Shown in pieces: positions 1 to 5,336 of a stretch of DNA of 5,673 nucleotides. Every line of letters begins with the position of its first letter. The stretch's first letter is position 1. The DNA lies in the NCBI GenBank assembly GCA_963619935.1, contig CAVEYA010000065.1, positions 1-5,673 on the forward strand, given 5' to 3'. Source of the stretch: RUG13091 sp963619935 (GTDB lineage: Bacteria; Bacillota_I; Bacilli_A; RFN20; CAG-826). The notes under the pieces are model-generated. The model was not told the origin of the DNA, searched no databases, and saw nothing but the letters and a program-made list of their open reading frames with translations. The position numbers and the translations under genes are program-made.

Positions 1-97
1 TTATATAAAAAGGATTTACTTTTCATATTTTTCCGACACTAAAATCATTTCATGTAGTAAAATATTTCTACAATTTAATTTTTATTTTTAAAAGTTT
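1..97. other. AT-rich non-coding stretch after the last gene
   Basis: This stretch follows the TAA stop of the last PII-like gene. It is very A/T-rich and contains no convincing gene. No strong GC stem followed directly by a T-run is visible on the minus strand, so a classical terminator for the operon is not demonstrated. A weak inverted repeat lies at 53-72. A possible start of a further leftward gene is an ATG at 26-24, which gives only about eight codons (MKSKSFLY) before the window ends. It is preceded by a weak GGA about six bases upstream. Confidence 0.5.
53..72. repeat. Weak inverted repeat, possible terminator stem
   Basis: TGTAG at 53-57 is matched by CTACA at 68-72 around an AT-only middle, giving a stem of only five pairs. 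On the plus strand it is followed by a T-rich tract (73-90), as in a terminator, but no plus-strand gene precedes it. On the minus strand, where the operon runs, no T-tract follows. It may be a weak transcription end signal or a chance match in AT-rich DNA. Confidence 0.2.
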
Positions 98-424
98 TTA
101 TTTTTCTTCTGTATTATCGAACTTTAAACCAACAACATCATCCACTGGAATAGAGAAGGCAATTCCTTGTCCATTTGTGCTTAACCCAGCGGCTTTATTA
201 ATCGCGCTTAAAACATCATCGCAAATGTCATTATTAACTAAAATAAGGACCATTTCTTTATCAGAGCCGATGACTACTCCGTATTTTTGTTCCATTTCTT
301 TTGTGCCTGTACCACGTGCGCGAACAATCGTCCCACCACGAGCACCAACTTCACGCGCCGCATCCATCACCACATCAGTGAATCCACTATTGACTAAGGC
401 AATAATTAATTTAAATTCTTTCAT
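98..424 (-). CDS. PII-like signalling protein (P-II family nitrogen regulator-like), second of two in tandem
   Basis: A 108-residue protein with the PII ferredoxin-like layout: a first beta strand (FKLIIALVNSG, 4-14), a helix, then GARGGTIVRARGTG (27-40) entering a short T-loop region. This is followed by EMVLILVNND (57-66), a second helix, and a C-terminal GQGIAFSIPVDDVVGLK (85-101) like the B-loop/last strand of PII. The T-loop is much shorter than in GlnB/GlnK, and I see no clear equivalent of the uridylylated Tyr51. Trimeric nucleotide-binding regulators are expected from the family; the ligand is unknown. An in-frame GTG at 439 gives five extra residues, but GGAGG at 434-430 sits five bases before the ATG at 424 and decides that start. 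It follows another PII-like gene and a DUF1538 membrane gene, so control of that membrane protein is the likely role. Confidence 0.85.
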   Translation of the reverse strand: MKEFKLIIALVNSGFTDVVMDAAREVGARGGTIVRARGTGTKEMEQKYGVVIGSDKEMVLILVNNDICDDVLSAINKAAGLSTNGQGIAFSIPVDDVVGLKFDNTEEK

Positions 425-428
425 AATA

Positions 429-435
429 ACCTCCA
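429..435 (-). promoter_or_regulatory. Ribosome binding site fixing the start of the second PII-like gene
   Basis: GGAGG (434-430) lies five bases before the ATG at 424, an ideal spacing. The longer reading from GTG 439 would place this SD inside the coding region, so the shorter protein is preferred. The site begins only two bases after the TGA stop (438-436) of the preceding gene, suggesting translational coupling. Confidence 0.8.
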
Positions 436-825
436 TCACACGGTGTGTGTTAAGAAATGATATAGACGGACTCCAATTAATGAATCCATCTTAATTGAAA
501 ATCCAATACCTTTATTTTTCTTGCTTGATAAGAAAAACGCTTCTAATTCTTTTTTTAAATCAGGAATTAAATCTTCTCTTACTAACGAAAAAATAATTTC
601 TTTTTTATTATCTTCAATACCTAAAATATCACGAATTTGTTTATTCGCTGTTCCTTGTCCTTTTTGTAGGAACTGCGCAGATACCTTTAAACTTTGGCAA
701 AGCTTAATAATACTTTGTCCAACACCTTCATCCACGATTGTGACATAGACATATGGTTTTACTAAATCTTCACGAGATTCAATTGGTTGAGGTGTTTCAA
801 TTTTCTTTTTCTTTAATAACGCCAT
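436..825 (-). CDS. PII-like protein with a basic N-terminal tail, first of two in tandem
   Basis: A 129-residue protein. Residues about 24-121 follow the same PII-like order as the next gene: strand PYVYVTIVDEG (24-34), a helix, KGQGTANKQ (55-63) at the T-loop position, strand EIIFSLV (76-82), a helix, and KGIGFSIKMDSLIGVRLY (105-122), which parallels GIAFSIPVDDVVGLKF in the neighbour. Sequence identity between the two is low outside the C-terminal motif, so this is an old paralogue, not a recent copy. It differs by a lysine-rich N-terminal tail (MALLKKKKI) of about 22 residues, and it lacks a recognisable Tyr51-type T-loop. The start is supported by AGGAGG four bases upstream, which overlaps the stop of the DUF1538 gene. 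It probably works with the other PII-like protein on the DUF1538 membrane protein. The PII assignment is by fold pattern and context and is less certain than for the neighbour. Confidence 0.75.
   Translation of the reverse strand: MALLKKKKIETPQPIESREDLVKPYVYVTIVDEGVGQSIIKLCQSLKVSAQFLQKGQGTANKQIRDILGIEDNKKEIIFSLVREDLIPDLKKELEAFFLSSKKNKGIGFSIKMDSLIGVRLYHFLTHTV
437..449 (-). promoter_or_regulatory. Small hairpin over the stop codon, just before the SD
   Basis: In the mRNA, CACAC then ACC then GTGTG can form a perfect five-pair stem with a three-base loop. It covers the last codons of the upstream PII-like gene and enters its TGA stop, ending two bases before the GGAGG of the downstream PII-like gene. 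A ribosome finishing the upstream gene would open it. It may tune coupling of the two genes or be chance; the stem is short. Confidence 0.3.
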
Positions 826-829
826 AGAA

Positions 830-836
830 CCTCCTA
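830..836 (-). promoter_or_regulatory. Stop codon fused to ribosome binding site (TAGGAGG)
   Basis: The TAG stop of the DUF1538 gene (836-834) shares bases with the AGGAGG (835-830) of the first PII-like gene, whose ATG is at 825. A terminating ribosome therefore sits on the next start site, as expected for coupled translation of membrane protein and regulator. Confidence 0.7.
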
Positions 837-2411
837 AAAGTGAATAATTTCTGCGTCATTCGCATCAATAGTTTGACGACGCATAAACGCTAACTTCTTC
901 ATCTCATCAATACGTGTTAAGACACCTAAAATTTGAATGGCAATAACTGGAGTTAATGCAATTAAAGCAACAACACCAAAGCCATGTTCATAAATTAAAT
1001 TTGCGGCTTCTGCTTCACCATTACGACTAATCACAATACCAATAATCATTGGTAACACAAATGATGTCGCCATTGGACCAGAAGCGGTTCCACCAGAGTC
1101 AAAGGCCATCGCAGTATAGATATCAGGACAAACAAACATTAAACATAAAGAAATAACGTATCCAGGAATCATGTAATACATAATTGAGAACTTATAAATT
1201 GCACGGATACCCGCTAAACCAATCGCAGCCCCGACCCCTAAAGATAATGTTAATAAGACAGTGGTCTTTTTAATACGACCAGAAGAAATAGACACCATTT
1301 GACCAGTTAAAACATGGACAGCTGGTTCACAAAGAATAATCACTAAACCAATAATGAAACAAATAAGAATAATCATTCCATCTTGTAAATTACCTAAATG
1401 ACGTCCGACATAATTACCCATTGGAGACATAACTGCGGTTGTAGCAGATAAGAATAAACTTAATCCCACAAATGTGAAAGCAAAGCCAATTAATAATTTA
1501 GCAATCTTTGCTTTTGGTAATTTTAAGAAAATGAAATTATAAATAAAGAAGATAACGAGGATTGGTGTTAACGCAATCGCCACTTCCACCATTGAACCTA
1601 AAGAACCACCTAATGGTGTTAAAGCATATAAAAATTGGGTAAAGATATTAATTGTAGTTAAGTCCACCACTGGATCAATCGTGTAAGGTGGAACATTAGA
1701 ATTAATTAAAATCACAATCGCCATTGTTAAGATAGGCCCAATAGAGGCCATGCCAACTAAACCGAAACTATCTTGTGTAGCGTTTTTACCACCACGAACT
1801 GTCGCTACCCCTGCGCCTAACGCTAAGATAAATGGAACAGTAGCGGAACCAGTAGTGACACCACCACTATCAAAGATGAATGGTAATAACTTAGATCTAT
1901 CTTTATCCATGCAAATCAAGCATAAAATCATGAAAGTAATCATGTAGAAAAGTAAATACCAAACCTTTAATGATTTATGATAGAAAATACGTAAGATACC
2001 AATTACTACAAAGATACCAACACCGACAGCGATGCTACCAATTAAAATAACAGTGTTCATTGTCGCATTATTTGGAATAATAGTGACTTGTTTAGAAACA
2101 ATTAAAATACTTGGTTCAGCGCATGTGATTAAAGCGCCTAATGTAAAGGCAAATAAGATAACAATAAATAATTCTTTTTGATGAGATAAAGAATTACCCA
2201 TATATTCGCCAACTTTGGTTAAGCCAGTTGCTGCACCAATTTGGAAAAGGGCTAAGCCAACGATTAAGACCACTAAACCAATTAATAAAAGGATAATACC
2301 TCGAGTCGGGAGTTTATAAACTCCAGTCCAAGATAAAATGAAAATAATCAATATCATCGGAACGATTGATAATGAGCTAGAAATCAAAGCTGAGAGATAT
2401 CTATTTTTCAT
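834..2411 (-). CDS. DUF1538 integral membrane protein with two internal repeats, predicted PII-controlled transporter
   Basis: A 525-residue, very hydrophobic protein with about a dozen predicted membrane segments. It contains two related halves. The first carries CAEPSI (97-102) and FDSGGVTTG (180-188); the second carries CEPAV (361-365) and FDSGGTASG (437-445). Further matched pairs are LLIGLVVLIVGLALF/LLIGFAFTFVGLSLF (41-55/306-320) and GEYMGNSL/GNYVGRHL (68-75/332-339). These EP and DSGG motifs are typical of DUF1538 (PF07556), a membrane family of unknown function that usually occurs as such a duplication. Conserved Glu and Asp inside hydrophobic segments suggest an ion- or solute-binding site (inference). 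The C-terminal tail (about 498-525) is charged and probably cytosolic. The start has GGA about seven bases upstream and lies 12 nt after the pseudouridine synthase stop. Two PII-like genes follow within 8-11 nt, pointing to regulation by them. The substrate is unknown. Confidence 0.9.
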   Translation of the reverse strand: MKNRYLSALISSSLSIVPMILIIFILSWTGVYKLPTRGIILLLIGLVVLIVGLALFQIGAATGLTKVGEYMGNSLSHQKELFIVILFAFTLGALITCAEPSILIVSKQVTIIPNNATMNTVILIGSIAVGVGIFVVIGILRIFYHKSLKVWYLLFYMITFMILCLICMDKDRSKLLPFIFDSGGVTTGSATVPFILALGAGVATVRGGKNATQDSFGLVGMASIGPILTMAIVILINSNVPPYTIDPVVDLTTINIFTQFLYALTPLGGSLGSMVEVAIALTPILVIFFIYNFIFLKLPKAKIAKLLIGFAFTFVGLSLFLSATTAVMSPMGNYVGRHLGNLQDGMIILICFIIGLVIILCEPAVHVLTGQMVSISSGRIKKTTVLLTLSLGVGAAIGLAGIRAIYKFSIMYYMIPGYVISLCLMFVCPDIYTAMAFDSGGTASGPMATSFVLPMIIGIVISRNGEAEAANLIYEHGFGVVALIALTPVIAIQILGVLTRIDEMKKLAFMRRQTIDANDAEIIHF

Positions 2412-2423
2412 TTATTTTCCTTT

Positions 2424-3350
2424 CTATTTATTTCTTGGAAATATAGTATCAAATTCTTTTGGCATTGGAGCACTATATTTTACTTTTTTTTCATTAAGTG
2501 GATTAGTGAATTCTAAACAATAAGCATGAAGGCCTAATCGATTGATTGGATTAGATGGTTCGCCATACTTATCATCGCCAATAATATAATGACCAGATTC
2601 ACCTAAATGAACACGGATTTGATTCTTACGACCAGTATCAATATTGATATCCAATAATGAATAATTTTCATTTTCTTTAATCACACGATAATGGGTTACT
2701 GCATATTGCCCATCACCCTTCTTTTTTGAAGAATACATCATATTCTGTGAGTTCTTTTTTAAATAAGAAGTAATTGTGCCTTCTTTTTTTGGCATATGCC
2801 CTTCTACAATCGCGTAATAACCACGTTTAGTGACTAAATGATTCCAGTTTTCTTTATCAGTTAAGGCATGTGCCATTTTTTGGTTTTTAGCAAACATTAA
2901 TACACCCGAAGTATCTTCATCTAAACGATGAACAATAAAAGCGCGATTATGTTTATCTTTTTGTTGTAGATAATCATTCACCATTCTAAAAGCGGTCGAA
3001 CCTTTTTCATTATCACTAGGTACAGAGAGTAGTTTACTTGGTTTATTAATGACGATGATATCATCATCCTCATATATAATCGGTAAGTTCGAACGTGTTT
3101 TCTTTCTCACTGGTGAAGAAGAGATAATCACTGTATCACCTGGAAATAATTTAAAGTTAAATTGTGTAACAGGTGCGCCTTCAATCGTGACACGATGTGA
3201 GCTAAGTAAAGACTTCACGGAATTACGAGATTGGTCTTTAAAAGTATTTAATAAAAATGTTAAAAGTTCTGTCGGCTCTTTAACGACATATTGTTTAACG
3301 TTTTTGTAGTCTTTACTACGATGTTCAATACGGGCTTTATTTTTATTCAT
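2424..3350 (-). CDS. RluA-family pseudouridine synthase with N-terminal S4 domain
   Basis: A 308-residue enzyme expected to isomerise uridine to pseudouridine in RNA, most often 23S rRNA in this family; the exact target cannot be read from sequence. An S4-like RNA-binding region lies at about 28-78 (ending in FPGDTVII). The catalytic motif HRLDEDTSG (141-149) gives the nucleophile Asp144. The preceding YEDDDIIVINKPSKLLSVP (93-111) and the later GRKNQIRVHL (240-249) and GDDKYGEP (258-265) are standard RluA-family blocks. Length is normal and the protein looks intact. The ATG (3350) lies inside the end of the upstream membrane-protein gene, an 8-nt overlap, with only a weak SD-like GAGTG upstream, so translation is probably coupled. 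Within Bacillota it resembles the RluD/YjbO-type group, but I do not assign a gene name. Confidence 0.95.
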   Translation of the reverse strand: MNKNKARIEHRSKDYKNVKQYVVKEPTELLTFLLNTFKDQSRNSVKSLLSSHRVTIEGAPVTQFNFKLFPGDTVIISSSPVRKKTRSNLPIIYEDDDIIVINKPSKLLSVPSDNEKGSTAFRMVNDYLQQKDKHNRAFIVHRLDEDTSGVLMFAKNQKMAHALTDKENWNHLVTKRGYYAIVEGHMPKKEGTITSYLKKNSQNMMYSSKKKGDGQYAVTHYRVIKENENYSLLDINIDTGRKNQIRVHLGESGHYIIGDDKYGEPSNPINRLGLHAYCLEFTNPLNEKKVKYSAPMPKEFDTIFPRNK

Positions 3351-4260
3351 GTTTCACTCTTTTAGTTTTCAGTTTGATGATTGCTACAAAGCAAGTAATT
3401 AACACAATTAAAGCATTAAGGAATAATCCAATTGGAATCTTAATTGTGTATCCTAAGATAAAGAAGTTAGATAATGATTCAATAATTAAACGAGAATTAA
3501 ACATTAAGGCAATCGCTAACCAAAGGTATAGCACCATAGTGATGATTAAAGTAGTTAAGACACCACGGAATTGCCATTTTCTTTTTTCTTCTGTAGGAGC
3601 GTGTTGATATAAAGAATAGAATACAAGTTCAATAGATAATGTTAAGAAAGATAAAATGACTGGGACCATTCCATACCAGTTAGGATCAAAATAATCACAA
3701 ACAGTAAAGGAATAGATAAATAACCCTAAGAAGTAATTAGCAAACCCAGCAACTGTTAAAAACGCTGCAGCGGTCCCTTTTTTAAGGGTAAATGTGCTTG
3801 TTTTAGCAACATTCTTTAATTCCTTATTCTTAATAACCCAAACAAGAATAATTATCCCTAGAGCCAAGAAAACGACCATTAAGGCTAATATATCAAATGG
3901 GAATAAAGGAGAAATCACTCCTGATAAACGATTCCAACCAAATTCATGACAAATCATAATGATGTGAATAAATAAGGAAACCGTTTCCACAATAATTAAA
4001 GTAATAGAATAGACTTTCGCGATTAGCCATTTACTAGCAACATTATAAACATGCCAATATAGCCAAAGCATGCCAAAGGTAAATAAGAACATGTATAAAG
4101 TAAAAACAGTTGGTAAATAAGATAATGTAAAACGTCCATAATGGGTAATCATTGGAACGATTAAATAACTTGCATAATAAGTGATAAAAGCCGATAGGAC
4201 AAATAAGACAGTTAAGGTAACAGGTTTAAACCAGTTTTTATTCATTAATTCTTTAAACAT
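3343..4260 (-). CDS. Polytopic membrane protein of unknown function, about eight membrane segments
   Basis: I do not recognise this 305-residue protein. Hydrophobic segments lie at about 13-38, 48-72, 79-104, 121-145, 163-188, 195-218, 233-256 and 275-296, which predicts eight membrane helices. The N-terminus is basic with no lipobox. A basic C-terminal tail (KLKTKRVKHE) and charged loops at about 144-161 (KNKELKNVAK) and 220-232 (APTEEKRKWQF) are likely cytosolic under the positive-inside rule. No catalytic motif is obvious; aromatic residues are frequent in predicted outside loops (CHEFGW at 104-109, YFDPNWYG at 190-197). It starts 2 nt after the stop of the phosphoesterase lipoprotein gene, with GGAGG about 10 bases upstream embedded in that gene's end, so the two may be a functional pair at the membrane. 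It ends overlapping the pseudouridine synthase start. Confidence 0.8.
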   Translation of the reverse strand: MFKELMNKNWFKPVTLTVLFVLSAFITYYASYLIVPMITHYGRFTLSYLPTVFTLYMFLFTFGMLWLYWHVYNVASKWLIAKVYSITLIIVETVSLFIHIIMICHEFGWNRLSGVISPLFPFDILALMVVFLALGIIILVWVIKNKELKNVAKTSTFTLKKGTAAAFLTVAGFANYFLGLFIYSFTVCDYFDPNWYGMVPVILSFLTLSIELVFYSLYQHAPTEEKRKWQFRGVLTTLIITMVLYLWLAIALMFNSRLIIESLSNFFILGYTIKIPIGLFLNALIVLITCFVAIIKLKTKRVKHE

Positions 4261-4262
4261 AA

Positions 4263-5324
4263 TTATTTACCCTCCGCTAAAGCGACGACTTCATCATCGG
4301 TTAATAAATGTGCTTCTCCTTCATAAGGAACAACCCATTTTTCCATATTGAAAGTAAAATCATTATTTAAAGTATAGAAACACGCACCCATAATACGTTT
4401 ATCATGATAAATTCCATCTCCAGTTTTAATGCCATAGATTAAACGAATTGGGAAGGAAGATTCACCTTCCGCACACTTATCATATTTCCAGTCTGTCAAA
4501 TCAACGTGATCATGAGCGCACATGATACCAACAGAACTTCTAAGTGAGTGCATAACTTCATATAGTTCAGTTTTTACTTCACCACTAGAGACACCTTCAC
4601 CCATATACCAAATAGAGCCATCTTCGTTTCCACTTAATTTATAATCGTGTTCACCCCATGCTTCATAGAATTCTTCAAATGGAATGTGCATAAACACTAA
4701 GGAAGGAAGAGTGACACCACCATTGTTTTCACTAGCTAAATTAACTTGTCTTTTATACCAATCAACTTGTTCTTTATGAAGGCTATCATAAACAAAGCCA
4801 TCATAAGTATTGGAATCTAAGAAATATAATTGCCATTTAGTCTGACCATCTTGAACGATATTAATGACCGAGTTTGAATCACCATAGATATCATCATCAA
4901 TAGGATTAGATAATAAAGAGTTACTGCATTGTTTAATCTTTTTATCAATATAATGATTAGAATATTGTCCTTCTAAATCATGATTACCATAAGTAAACAT
5001 GAATGGAATCTTTGTTCCTTCTAACCATTTAAAGAAGATATCAACATTCTTCTTATTTCCGTCCATAAAGGTATCACCATTAAGGATTAATAAATCTGGA
5101 TATTCACCAGTTTTGGCTTTTAAAGTTTTTTCAAAATACGCAATTTGACGATCCATATCCGTTAAGATAGAGATATGTAAATCATTAAAACAGCAAATAT
5201 TTAATTTAGTGAAATCTTCTGTCTTTAATTCTTTAATGTAATCCGTTAATGGATATGTAATAGTCTTGCTACAACCAGTTAGTAAAGTTACTAATCCGAG
5301 AACAAAATAATTTCGAGTCTTCAT
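4263..5324 (-). CDS. Dcr2-like calcineurin-fold metallophosphoesterase, predicted surface lipoprotein
   Basis: A 353-residue protein. Its N-terminus is a lipoprotein signal: basic start, hydrophobic stretch, then LLTGC with Cys18 as the lipidation site, so the enzyme should be anchored outside the membrane. Metal-binding motifs of the calcineurin-like fold appear in order: DLH (48-50), NGD (82-84), GNHD (113-116), MHIP with His213, and AHDH (270-273). The spacing HIPFEEFYEAW (213-223), GEGV (242-245) and HDHVD (271-275) resembles the Dcr2/purple-acid-phosphatase-like branch. Alanine replaces the usual glycine of GHxH, though both histidines are kept. It is predicted to hydrolyse a phosphomono- or diester outside the cell; the substrate is unknown. 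The start is fixed by AGGAGGG four bases upstream, fused to the stop of the preceding ATP-grasp gene. A membrane protein gene follows after 2 nt. Confidence 0.9.
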   Translation of the reverse strand: MKTRNYFVLGLVTLLTGCSKTITYPLTDYIKELKTEDFTKLNICCFNDLHISILTDMDRQIAYFEKTLKAKTGEYPDLLILNGDTFMDGNKKNVDIFFKWLEGTKIPFMFTYGNHDLEGQYSNHYIDKKIKQCSNSLLSNPIDDDIYGDSNSVINIVQDGQTKWQLYFLDSNTYDGFVYDSLHKEQVDWYKRQVNLASENNGGVTLPSLVFMHIPFEEFYEAWGEHDYKLSGNEDGSIWYMGEGVSSGEVKTELYEVMHSLRSSVGIMCAHDHVDLTDWKYDKCAEGESSFPIRLIYGIKTGDGIYHDKRIMGACFYTLNNDFTFNMEKWVVPYEGEAHLLTDDEVVALAEGK

Positions 5325-5328
5325 AAAA

Positions 5329-5336
5329 CCCTCCTA
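5329..5336 (-). promoter_or_regulatory. Stop codon fused to ribosome binding site (TAGGAGGG)
   Basis: The TAG stop of the ATP-grasp gene (5336-5334) runs into AGGAGGG (5335-5329), which serves the lipoprotein gene whose ATG is at 5324 (spacer TTTT). It repeats the arrangement found at 836-830 and supports a single coupled transcript. Confidence 0.7.

Noticed and set aside
53..72. Operon terminator at the left end
   Set aside because: Only a five-pair AT-rich stem, with the T-rich tract on the wrong strand side for the leftward operon; kept only as a low-confidence repeat.
436..438. TGA read as tryptophan (Mycoplasma-type code)
   Set aside because: Reading through would run the gene out of frame over the next SD and start. 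Here the TGA is a sensible stop, and no other gene contains an in-frame TGA.
425..439. Longer start (GTG 439) for the last PII-like gene, adding MMEVI
   Set aside because: The extra codons are the SD sequence itself (GGAGG), which is ideally placed for the ATG at 424.
3054..3065. Perfect 12-bp palindrome GATGATATCATC
   Set aside because: It lies within the pseudouridine synthase coding region and results from codons for the DDDII stretch; no operator context.
177..3607. Plus-strand open frames opposite the real genes (for example 177-494, 521-748, 1750-1947, 2338-2523, 3049-3309, 3374-3607)
   Set aside because: They are antisense to well-supported family proteins, lack recognisable domains and have no gene-like arrangement.
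3775..3788. CCCTT-TTTT-AAGGG inverted repeat with a run of six A/T
   Set aside because: Five-pair stem inside the intact membrane-protein gene (LKKG codons). No frameshift product or terminator layout is evident.
4451..4470. GGAAGG...CCTTCC inverted repeat
   Set aside because: Internal to the phosphoesterase gene in conserved-looking coding sequence, without a following T-run; likely chance.
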